Shown piece after piece: positions 57,636-64,000 of a stretch of 64,000 nt of DNA. Positions within the stretch are counted from its first letter, which is position 1, and the number at the start of each line of letters is the position of its first letter. A model generated the notes under the pieces. It made no database searches, was not told where the DNA came from, and saw only the letters and a list, made by a program, of their open reading frames with translations. The position numbers and the translations under genes are program-made. The stretch comes from Halostella salina. GTDB lineage: Archaea > Halobacteriota > Halobacteria > Halobacteriales > Natronoarchaeaceae. The stretch is taken from NCBI RefSeq assembly GCF_003675855.1, contig NZ_RCIH01000009.1, positions 1 through 64,000 of the forward strand, given 5' to 3'.

Positions 57636-58298
57636 ATGGGACATCGCGCACTTGTTGCGTACGAACGCACGGACGGACAGTACACGCTCCACTACAGTCA
57701 TTGGGGCGCAGCGAACCTGAAGCTCAAACACCGAATCTCGGCTGAGTCGCCGTTCGGTGGCGACGACACCGACTCCAAGTGGGCGAAACAGCTCCTCGCA
57801 GAGCTTGCCGATGGCCTCGAGGCAGATGCAGTCGACGGCTACCTCGCTGACGAGGACCGACCGTCGACGGTCGTCGAGCCGAAACCCCGCGCCACCGGGC
57901 TCACCCTCGACGAGATCGTCGCTGACCATCTCGACTACCTCCACCACGAGGCGTTCTTCGTGGTGTCGACGACGTTCGAGGTGACCGCCTATCGGACGCT
58001 GTGGTTCGGGCTCCAGTACGACTCGGAGACGGTCGAACAGGGAGAGACCGTCGGGAACGGCGCGCTCGCGACGGTGCGCTGGTACGACGGTGAGCCGGTC
58101 GGCGACGGCCACCTGCAGGGCCAGTTCGCGGCCCTCAAAGACGTCGTCGGCGACATGTTCGACAAGGGCGTCTTCACGCCGTCGACGGCGAGGCAGTATC
58201 TGAAACGGAAGCTCGCTGAGCGGGTCGGGGACCGACAGGAGCTGCTCATTCCAACCGGAGAGTCACCCTTCGAGAAGGCGAGCCTGAACCACTCCTAG
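57636..58298 (+). CDS. DUF6735-like hypothetical protein
   Basis: 220 residues. MGHRALVAYERTDGQYTLHY and SHWGAANLKLKHRI match what I recall of the haloarchaeal DUF6735 family; FVVSTTFEVTAYRTLWFGLQ and LATVRWYDGEPV give further strands. Function unknown. Start ATG 57636 after box B. Confidence 0.65.
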   Translation: MGHRALVAYERTDGQYTLHYSHWGAANLKLKHRISAESPFGGDDTDSKWAKQLLAELADGLEADAVDGYLADEDRPSTVVEPKPRATGLTLDEIVADHLDYLHHEAFFVVSTTFEVTAYRTLWFGLQYDSETVEQGETVGNGALATVRWYDGEPVGDGHLQGQFAALKDVVGDMFDKGVFTPSTARQYLKRKLAERVGDRQELLIPTGESPFEKASLNHS

Positions 58299-58304
58299 TT
58301 GGCT

Positions 58305-58360
58305 CTGTTTGAACCCTCAGCCACTGGTAGTTTTCTGAAGCCGTGCTGAATACAGGGAAG
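58305..58360 (+). mobile_element. Possible solo insertion-sequence end
   Basis: CTGTTTGAACC, 28 nt, TGCTGAATACAG, similar in layout to 28951-29035. It lies just before an AT-rich cargo gene, which suits a former insertion end. Confidence 0.35.
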
Positions 58361-58438
58361 TGACTACTCAGCGGTATCGGTCAGCAGTTCATAGGGTGGG
58401 GAAAGTACCAATATATTGGGCCAGTGAATTTCTCTGTA

Positions 58439-59656
58439 ATGGCAAGGAATCGAAGTGCTCTATTCTGTGATTACAATTTCCTCGACCTGAAAAGAGAGAA
58501 GCAGGAAGAGATGAAGAACGAGATCTCATCACTCACCTCGGAAGAGTTAGATGAGAACAGTACGGACTCACTAGCGATAATTTTCTCTTCAAAATATACT
58601 CCTTCTCAGATCGAACTTCACGATGTTATCAAAAAGGACGGAGGACAGGTTGAGAAAGAAGTTCAAAACAGAGCTGGGATTCCAACCCCCGGTCGAGGCA
58701 CACCGACTAGGAAATACGAGAGGCTGAAGGTTAAGTTCCAGTTTGACGGGGATAAGAAACTATTCCGTTACAAGCCTAGCAGCTACAATTTCAGCCCTCC
58801 ATTGTACGACAAGCTCAGAAAGAGTGAGGTTGTAAGATACTTTGATTTCCGGACGCAGAACCGGGATGCGGAAGAGGTGAAAGAGGAGCTTCACTCTGAT
58901 ATCGAGGATTGGAAGGATGATGTCCGGTTGTGGGTTGAGAACCTGAATTCCGACATCAGGCAGATGCGGGAGAAATTTGAAAACAAAGCTCGTTCGGCGA
59001 TTGAAAGGCGTCGAGGCGAGGTTGAAACCAAGACAAAGGTTATGGAGGATCTCGGTGTCGATACAGGTGGTTCTGGAAGTCAGGGGTTCGTAGTCCCTGA
59101 GAAGAAGCGGAGTATTGAGCTTCCGAAGCTTGAGGACAGCAGTTCTCCGGATATTGTTCCAGACAATCATTATTTGGAGATTCTCGGGATTATTGATGAT
59201 CTGGGAGTGAATATCGAACGATCTGCTGAAAGGGTTCGAGATCTGGATGAGGAGTCCCTGCGTGATATTTTTCTCGCAGGGATCAACTCTCACTACGCCG
59301 GGATTGCACAGGGCGAGTCTTTCAACCGAAGTGGAAAGACTGATATTCTGCTTCCGTACGAAAACCGGAATTTGTTCGTTGCAGAGTGCAAGTTCTGGTC
59401 TGGACAGGCTCAGTTCGTAGACGCTATGGACCAGCTCTTGGGGAATCTAACGGTCCGGGATTCGCATGCGTGTTTGATGATGTTCTCTAGGAGAGCGAGG
59501 TTCGACGAGATACGTAGGAAGGCGGAGAAGGCGACGAAGAGTCACAAGCAATTTGAGACAGAGTTACCGGATTACGATGATCACGACGTGTACCGATTCA
59601 ACATCGACTCAGGTACACCAGTCAGGGTCGCTGTCAAAGTATTCAACCTGAAATAA
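58439..59656 (+). CDS. AT-rich solitary nuclease-like protein
   Basis: 405 residues. N-terminal two thirds are helical and charged with a long coiled-coil (about 135-200); near residue 300 comes SGKTDILLPYENRNLFVAEC, then KFWSGQAQFVDAMDQLLGNL: Asp followed by ExK is the PD-(D/E)XK core. Codon use and GC are clearly lower than neighbours. ATG 58439 is 26 bp from the palindromic TATA region CCAATATATTGG (58408-58419), so it is leaderless; GTG 58424 is unlikely. Looks like a transferred defence-type gene without obvious partner. Confidence 0.75.
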   Translation: MARNRSALFCDYNFLDLKREKQEEMKNEISSLTSEELDENSTDSLAIIFSSKYTPSQIELHDVIKKDGGQVEKEVQNRAGIPTPGRGTPTRKYERLKVKFQFDGDKKLFRYKPSSYNFSPPLYDKLRKSEVVRYFDFRTQNRDAEEVKEELHSDIEDWKDDVRLWVENLNSDIRQMREKFENKARSAIERRRGEVETKTKVMEDLGVDTGGSGSQGFVVPEKKRSIELPKLEDSSSPDIVPDNHYLEILGIIDDLGVNIERSAERVRDLDEESLRDIFLAGINSHYAGIAQGESFNRSGKTDILLPYENRNLFVAECKFWSGQAQFVDAMDQLLGNLTVRDSHACLMMFSRRARFDEIRRKAEKATKSHKQFETELPDYDDHDVYRFNIDSGTPVRVAVKVFNLK

Positions 59657-59702
59657 TCGAGTGGGGCGACATCCTAGTTCAAGCTACTTCGTGGCAGCTG
59701 CT

Positions 59703-59732
59703 GTTTTTCAGGGGCCGGAATGGGTGAGCCCC
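59703..59732 (+). promoter_or_regulatory. Leader stem-loop box F
   Basis: GTTTTTCA then GGGGC (59711-59715) / GCCCC (59728-59732) with loop CGGAATGGGTGA, 19 bp before ATG 59752. Confidence 0.6.
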
Positions 59733-59751
59733 GCCGTAGGCTCGTGATTCG

Positions 59752-60168
59752 ATGACCTCAGACGAAGACCCGTTTCACGACTGCGAGTTGGATCCCGAGG
59801 CGATCCTCGGGACACACACCTTCGAAGGCGTCCTGTTCACCGACGAGACGGAAACCCCGGTGAACGTGCTCACCGGCGAGACACCGGCACATTCGCAAGC
59901 AACCGTCGAGGAAGCGAAAGAGTTCGCTGCGAGTATCGACACGGAAACGCCCCAGATCGCGCTCCCCGCATCCGTCGAGTCGCAGATCGAAACACAGAGC
60001 AATCCCTACACGGCGGCCGCATTCTTCCACTTCAAGGCGACAGGCTCGCTCGAACGCCACCGTGCTTACCACGCCGCCTACGAGTCGGACGCGTTCGCGG
60101 TCGACTTCGAGGCCGACTACGAATCGGGCGACCTGACCATCACTGTCGAACGAACGGACGAGGCCTGA
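59752..60168 (+). CDS. Hypothetical plasmid protein
   Basis: 138 residues, acidic. HDCELDPEAILGTHTFEGVL, VNVLTGETPAHSQATVEEAK, and AAAFFHFKATGSLERHRAYH give a small mixed fold. Not recognised. Member of the row of leader-hairpin genes; box F precedes it. Confidence 0.6.
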   Translation: MTSDEDPFHDCELDPEAILGTHTFEGVLFTDETETPVNVLTGETPAHSQATVEEAKEFAASIDTETPQIALPASVESQIETQSNPYTAAAFFHFKATGSLERHRAYHAAYESDAFAVDFEADYESGDLTITVERTDEA

Positions 60169-60188
60169 GAATCCGCTGTCACGAGCAG

Positions 60189-60220
60189 GTTTTTCGAGCG
60201 CCGGCGATAGGTGCCGGCGC
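60189..60220 (+). promoter_or_regulatory. Leader stem-loop box H
   Basis: GTTTTTCGA then GCGCCGGC (60198-60205) / GCCGGCGC (60213-60220), perfect 8 bp with loop GATAGGT, 51 bp before ATG 60272. Confidence 0.6.
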
Positions 60221-60271
60221 GGCTGGAGCGAGCAACGACCCCCGGTGCGTCGGCGTTTCGAGGTGTTCGAG

Positions 60272-60763
60272 ATGCATATGGTGATATACGCACTCGTAGA
60301 GGCATCGATGCACGACGACGCGCTGTCCACCGGAAAGTCGGTGTTCGACCGCCTGGTCGGCGCGGACCCACACGCCGGCGCCGTCTTCGATTACTATGTG
60401 ACCTTCGACGAGGAGGACACGTCCGTTGCGGGGAAGGCACGATGGGGGGAGTTGCCGACGGCAGCCCCCGTCGACTCCGATGACGGCCAGGACCTGCTCG
60501 AGCGCGGCTGGGAGGCGACGAAGGAGGAATTCGAGCGTAATCTCGACCGGGTGAAGGAGGCCATCGACGAGCTCTCCGACGAGGAGATCATGCGCGACGA
60601 GGACCTCGCCCGACACGCCTTCCACCAGGTCGGTGCGTACGACGGCCCGACGATCTTCCTGTACACCGAGCACGGAACCGGCATTCGCCACCGTGGACAG
60701 CTGGATCGACTCCTCGAGGAGAGTGAAGAGCTCTGGATCGTGCCCGCTGACGTCCACTTCTGA
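60272..60763 (+). CDS. Hypothetical plasmid protein
   Basis: 163 residues: MHMVIYALVEASMHDDALST then a helical acidic middle (EEFERNLDRVKEAIDELSDE) and a conserved-looking end GPTIFLYTEHGTGIRHRGQL. Similar proteins occur on many haloarchaeal plasmids; function unknown. ATG 60272 or 60278 are both possible. Three bases separate its stop from the next ATG. Confidence 0.65.
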   Translation: MHMVIYALVEASMHDDALSTGKSVFDRLVGADPHAGAVFDYYVTFDEEDTSVAGKARWGELPTAAPVDSDDGQDLLERGWEATKEEFERNLDRVKEAIDELSDEEIMRDEDLARHAFHQVGAYDGPTIFLYTEHGTGIRHRGQLDRLLEESEELWIVPADVHF

Positions 60764-60766
60764 ATA

Positions 60767-61132
60767 ATGCCTCCCATCACCAACTGGCGACGCGAGAGCC
60801 GCTCGCCGACGCTTGCGTATCGGAACATCGAGACCGGTGCGCGAGCCGTCCTGTATCGTGCGCCGGACTCCTACCGGTACAAGTGGCGCGGGGTGATTCT
60901 CGTCGACGGCTACCCGGTCTGGTCGCGGGGATACGAGACGGAGGATGCGACATCGTTCCGTGACGAGCTCCGGGAGCGGCCCGCTCCAGTCCTCATTTGT
61001 CCGGAGTGTCCGAACGACGACGTCCTCATCGGCGAGAAGGCAGTAGACGGGGCGAAAGTCCAGCGGTGGTACGACTGCTCTGACTGTGGGTACGAAGCCC
61101 CCTCACGCATCGTCTACGGCCCTGAACGCTGA
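60767..61132 (+). CDS. Zinc-ribbon hypothetical protein
   Basis: 121 residues: MPPITNWRRESRSPTLAYRN, VLYRAPDSYRYKWRGVILVD, then a C-terminal zinc ribbon CPECPNDDVLIGEKAVDG ... YDCSDCGYEA (two CxxC). Likely a nucleic-acid or protein-binding protein. Starts three bases after the preceding gene, so it is the second gene of that operon. Confidence 0.65.
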   Translation: MPPITNWRRESRSPTLAYRNIETGARAVLYRAPDSYRYKWRGVILVDGYPVWSRGYETEDATSFRDELRERPAPVLICPECPNDDVLIGEKAVDGAKVQRWYDCSDCGYEAPSRIVYGPER

Positions 61133-61149
61133 GAACGTACACACGCAGG

Positions 61150-61194
61150 GTATTTTTCAGCCGGGGCGGAGAGAGTGACCCGGTCGAACCGGGT
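61150..61194 (+). promoter_or_regulatory. Leader stem-loop box K with competing hairpin
   Basis: TATTTTTCAG then CCGGG (61161-61165) / CCCGG (61179-61183) with a 13-nt loop GCGGAGAGAGTGA; the same right arm can pair instead in ACCCGGT-CGA-ACCGGGT (61178-61194). Two mutually exclusive stems precede ATG 61205. Confidence 0.6.
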
Positions 61195-61204
61195 CGGTCC
61201 AACA

Positions 61205-61600
61205 ATGAGTCTCGAAGTACTCGACCGACACAGTGAGGCACTGTTCGAGTTCCTCTGGTGTCCCGTCTGCGGGCAGGAGGTCTTCACCCACATCCCCTTT
61301 GAGGGGGTGTTCTGCAAGAACTGTAACACGCAGGTCGTCCTCCGGGAGTCCCGAGAAACCCGTGGCTACGAGGAGGCTGTGCTCGCGTGCTTCGACACCG
61401 ACTCGACGTGGAATCTTCATGTCGACGAGAAGCTCCGTCGCGACCTGCCTGACGGCTCGGCACGGGCAAAAATCCTCGGTGCACCGGGAGCCTACAAAGT
61501 CGACTGGTGGAGTCCAGCACCTGGGGAGGATTGGGAGCCGGTCGAGCGTGGTGAATTCGACGACATGGAGGAACCGGACGAAGTTTCACATCTCGCGTAG
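61205..61600 (+). CDS. Zinc-ribbon hypothetical protein (DUF7567-like)
   Basis: 131 residues: MSLEVLDRHSEALFEFLWCP, CGQEVFTHIPFEGVFCKNCN form a four-Cys zinc ribbon near the N-terminus; EAVLACFDTDSTWNLHVDEK and APGAYKVDWWSPAPGEDWEP follow. I recall this as DUF7567, tentatively. Start ATG 61205 after box K. Confidence 0.65.
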   Translation: MSLEVLDRHSEALFEFLWCPVCGQEVFTHIPFEGVFCKNCNTQVVLRESRETRGYEEAVLACFDTDSTWNLHVDEKLRRDLPDGSARAKILGAPGAYKVDWWSPAPGEDWEPVERGEFDDMEEPDEVSHLA

Positions 61601-61630
61601 TGGATTGCAATCCCGCTACGACTGTGTGGT

Positions 61631-61655
61631 GTTGTTTCAGCGCCGGCGAGTACCG
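61631..61655 (+). promoter_or_regulatory. Leader box I (short form)
   Basis: GTTGTTTCAGCGCCGGCGAG then TACCG directly before ATG 61656. It keeps the T tract and GCGCCGGCGA of boxes G and H, with only a short CGG/CCG stem. Confidence 0.45.
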
Positions 61656-62240
61656 ATGTCGACACGGAGCCAACTCCGATTCGTCCAACGAGTCGAACAG
61701 ACCGGTGAGACAGATGGCAGCGCCGACCGCGTCGCGCAGGTGTACCGGCATTCGGACGGCTACCCGGGGAGCGTCCTCCGGGATCTCGCACAGCTGAAAG
61801 AGCTTCTCGATGCGACTCGTGCAGAGCGGGGACCGGGCTACACGGCGGCGACGTTCGTGTTCCTCGACAAGCTCTCGACGGTCGAGCTCTATCTGGATGG
61901 CGACCCAGAGCGAACGATCGACGCGGCTCAGCCAGCGGATCTCCTCGAGCCGTCCAATATGGAGCACCTGGACCAGCCGCTGTTCCTGCTGGGCCACGGC
62001 GTCGAGAATCCGGCCGACGGCATCCACGGCGACGAGGAGTACCTCTACGTCGTCGAACTCCCGACGGAGAACCCGTTCGACGAGCCGACCGAGTGGACAG
62101 TCAAAGTGAGCGGTCACTCCGCGTTCCCCCGCTGGGACGGCCCGACTGACGAGGCCTTCGAGCAGGCGAGCTGGCAGTTCCACGGGTCACTCGAGGACGC
62201 GCTCGCAGAACTGGTCCGGGACGAAGCAGTCGTCAAGTAA
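61656..62240 (+). CDS. Hypothetical plasmid protein
   Basis: 194 residues, acidic: MSTRSQLRFVQRVEQTGETD, RVAQVYRHSDGYPGSVLRDL, AATFVFLDKLSTVELYLDGD, then an end VSGHSAFPRWDGPTDEAFEQ. Conserved haloarchaeal plasmid family of unknown function. T tract and box I lie 24 bp before the ATG, so the box may itself include the promoter. Confidence 0.65.
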   Translation: MSTRSQLRFVQRVEQTGETDGSADRVAQVYRHSDGYPGSVLRDLAQLKELLDATRAERGPGYTAATFVFLDKLSTVELYLDGDPERTIDAAQPADLLEPSNMEHLDQPLFLLGHGVENPADGIHGDEEYLYVVELPTENPFDEPTEWTVKVSGHSAFPRWDGPTDEAFEQASWQFHGSLEDALAELVRDEAVVK

Positions 62241-62284
62241 AATCCCAAATCGTATTTATATAGTTAGGGTTTAGAAAGACCCGG

Positions 62285-63235
62285 ATGATTTCGAAGGCCG
62301 GACTCGCTGTGCTTGACGCGCTGAGTACCGGCCGTGACGCAACACCTGAGGAACTCGCGGCCGAAACCGGATATTCACGAGAACATCTGTACGACGTACT
62401 CGACGAATTGCTCGCAGCGGGATTGCTCACAGAAACCCGTGGGTCCAGCAATCAGCGTCGTGTCCGCATCGCGGAACATCCAGTTACCGAAGCGTATCGA
62501 ACGCTGCAGTCGGAGTTCAGCCACGTGGAATGGACGGAACTGCTCTCCCCAGCCACACTCCGCGTGTGTTGGTATCTCGATAGACCACGTTACATCGCTG
62601 ATATCGCAGACCGGCTCGGAATCACTCGCCAAGGTGTCCACAGCGCGTTATCGCCGCTCAAGCACCGAGCACTACTCTCCAGAGCCGATTCGAAGTACGC
62701 CCTTCATGACGAAGTCTCGCCGCTGTTGGCGTTCGCCCGGGCTACTGTAGAGCACGAACATCGAGCCCGAGTCCGGGAAATCGCCCCCAGCGCCACGATC
62801 GCGTGGTGCGATCCGAACCGATCCCTCGTCCGCGTACAGACCGCTGAGGATACGGACGCACTCCAAGCAGCTCCGGACTGGGAGATGACCGGACTGGGCC
62901 GGTTTGCAGCGTATGGTCTACAGTTTTTCCTCGCCGGCGAGCCTCCGTTCTGGTATGCTCCGGACGAGGAGCTAACGGCTGCTGAAGTCGTATGCCATAC
63001 GCTCCTTCTGGATAGCGGATCTCGGCGGGTCAGCTATTCGATGCTGCTGATCGAGGCGGAGGACATCGATCAGGAGACACTCGTCGAGACCGCACAGTGG
63101 TACGACTTAGAACCCACTGCGAAAGCGTTGTATCGGCCACTTCGGGACAACTTCGACAGGACAGATGATCTGCCAGTCATCCTCCCAAAGAAGGACGAAT
63201 ATATCGCGCTCAAAGAGCAATACGGCGTCTCGTAA
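62285..63235 (+). CDS. Tandem winged-HTH regulator, orphan toxin-antitoxin-like
   Basis: 316 residues with two winged HTH domains (about 15-65, TPEELAAETGYSREHLYDVL; about 105-145, ADIADRLGITRQGVHSALSP) and a C-terminal alpha/beta domain (WEMTGLGRFAAYGLQFFLAG). On other haloarchaeal plasmids such proteins pair with a nucleotidyltransferase-like protein, but none follows here: 37 bp on, a convergent gene starts. TATTTATA at about 62252 is a good TATA box. Confidence 0.75.
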   Translation: MISKAGLAVLDALSTGRDATPEELAAETGYSREHLYDVLDELLAAGLLTETRGSSNQRRVRIAEHPVTEAYRTLQSEFSHVEWTELLSPATLRVCWYLDRPRYIADIADRLGITRQGVHSALSPLKHRALLSRADSKYALHDEVSPLLAFARATVEHEHRARVREIAPSATIAWCDPNRSLVRVQTAEDTDALQAAPDWEMTGLGRFAAYGLQFFLAGEPPFWYAPDEELTAAEVVCHTLLLDSGSRRVSYSMLLIEAEDIDQETLVETAQWYDLEPTAKALYRPLRDNFDRTDDLPVILPKKDEYIALKEQYGVS

Positions 63236-63271
63236 CCCTAACCCCGCAGCCTGGCGGAAAATTACGACGGG

Positions 63272-64000
63272 TTAGATGATGCCGCCGATCACGAGTAGTC
63301 CGACGACGAGCAGCAGCGTCGCAACCACGCTCCCGCCAGCAAGCAGCTTGTTCTCCATCGCCTTCTCGTGGAGGGGCATCTCGGCGTACTCCTTGCGGAA
63401 CGCGCCGAGGTTCTCCTCGTCGTAGAAGTACTTCCTCTTCAGCGCGAACCGTTCGGTCACCGCACAGCCGGTACAGACCGGCTCCCCTTCGAGCCGTTCG
63501 GTCTTGATGTGGGTGTCGCAGGCGATCGCCCCGCAGTTCGGACAGTAGGTGTACGTCTCGTCGACGCCGCTCGTTTCGCAGTGGACGCAGCGATGAATCC
63601 CGTCCTCCAGAGTGACCCGTGAGGGGCCAGCAGCATAGTATTCGTACGGATACGAGTACTCCAGTATCTCTGTCGTCTGCCGAACCTCAGGGAGGTACAC
63701 CGGCTCAATCGATTGCACTGAGATGTCCGAGCGGTTCGGCTCACAGGTCTTGTTGTACGTGACGTTGTTGTCGCCGGTGTAGGTCACCGTCGTCGTGTGG
63801 TAGTCCTGGAGCCGCTCGACGGCCCATTCCTTGTACTCCGTCTGGGTCTGGCCGAAGCGGCGCTCCTCGACGTCGTCGAAGACCTCCCCGAACTGGTCGA
63901 CATCGAGGTCAACCGTCGCGTGGAGGTTCTCGGTGACCAGCGTCGCGACTTCGTCGTCGGCCACCTTCGGATGGCCGCGCTCAGCGTGGACAACGAACTG
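63272..64000 (-). CDS. Zinc-ribbon membrane protein, 5' end beyond window
   Basis: At least 242 residues; the frame stays open to the right edge (the in-frame GTG 63964 lies inside a continuous acidic sequence starting ERGHPKVADDEVATLV). Middle: CVHCETSGVDETYTYCPNCG and ACDTHIKTERLEGEPVCTGC, two zinc ribbons, then a charged helix and a C-terminal membrane helix VVATLLLVVGLLVIGGII. Membrane-anchored with the zinc part probably in the cytoplasm. Function not known; resembles viral or plasmid proteins of haloarchaea. Incomplete at its N-terminus. Confidence 0.75.
   Translation of the reverse strand, partial: QFVVHAERGHPKVADDEVATLVTENLHATVDLDVDQFGEVFDDVEERRFGQTQTEYKEWAVERLQDYHTTTVTYTGDNNVTYNKTCEPNRSDISVQSIEPVYLPEVRQTTEILEYSYPYEYYAAGPSRVTLEDGIHRCVHCETSGVDETYTYCPNCGAIACDTHIKTERLEGEPVCTGCAVTERFALKRKYFYDEENLGAFRKEYAEMPLHEKAMENKLLAGGSVVATLLLVVGLLVIGGII

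Noticed and set aside
1-64000. tRNA or rRNA genes, or an att site in a tRNA, that would explain the accessory region
   Set aside because: I looked for cloverleaf-like and conserved rRNA sequence by eye and saw none; a tRNA scan would be needed to exclude them fully.

Overview
The window is haloarchaeal (class Halobacteria; genus not determinable). Proteins are acidic, most of the DNA is GC-rich, many promoters are leaderless with a TATA-like box about 25-30 bp before the start codon, and archaeal markers occur (a TFB, HTH-10 and HalOD1 proteins, an RPA-like OB-fold protein, an archaeal-type CydA). No rRNA, tRNA or CRISPR array was seen.

Left part (about 1-31 kb): a sulfur and redox island. 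It holds thiosulfate/sulfite transport genes (a split YeeE/DUF6691 pair, a PiT-type permease, two TauE/SafE exporters), two rhodanese-metallo-beta-lactamase fusions of persulfide-dioxygenase type, sulfur carriers (two TusA, one DsrE), an SQR-like flavoprotein with DUF1641, a CoA-disulfide/persulfide reductase-like flavoprotein, three thioredoxins and a thioredoxin reductase, a PLP class V enzyme, cytochrome bd (cydAB), and several small membrane or accessory proteins (DUF2892 twice, DUF302, HalOD1). At least nine transcription units share one short dyad, roughly AGTATTGTGYGATA, mostly abutting the BRE/TATA box. Two paralogous HTH regulators with a CX5C cysteine pair lie in the island, and one carries the same dyad in its own promoter. 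I infer a dispersed thiol/sulfane-sulfur regulon: import thiosulfate, move sulfane sulfur on TusA/DsrE/rhodanese, oxidise it to sulfite, export sulfite, and keep respiration going with a sulfide-tolerant bd oxidase. A truncated cytochrome oxidase subunit I at the left edge and a decayed TnpB gene at 28 kb show past rearrangement.

Middle (31-33.8 kb): a potassium/amino-acid transport pair, then sparsely coding, AT-richer DNA with a GNAT, an amphi-Trp protein, a DUF3592 protein and a gene-poor 0.7 kb.

Right part (33.8-64 kb): a plasmid or integrated-plasmid-like accessory region. Small zinc-ribbon and hypothetical proteins alternate with cargo: a MarR-PemK/MazF toxin-antitoxin pair, a dead PIN toxin behind its HTH partner, an operon of a Cas4-like protein, a DEDD exonuclease and a DUF1998 helicase (MrfB/MrfA-like), an RPA-like OB protein, a C2H2-HNH protein with four homing-endonuclease-associated repeats, a LlaJI-like restriction-modification system (5mC methyltransferase plus McrB/McrC-like subunits), a TFB, a Doc toxin with a micro-ORF, a SWIM zinc-finger protein and an AT-rich solitary nuclease. 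Many backbone genes, but none of the cargo genes, are preceded by a T-rich tract followed by a hairpin whose stem sequence changes while pairing is kept and whose purine-rich loop is similar. This is the strongest candidate here for an undescribed regulatory RNA or DNA element. Two copies of a TTAACCAACA inverted repeat with the same 22-nt spacer, and a 600-bp hairpin-rich tract before the OB-fold gene, are further unexplained structures.
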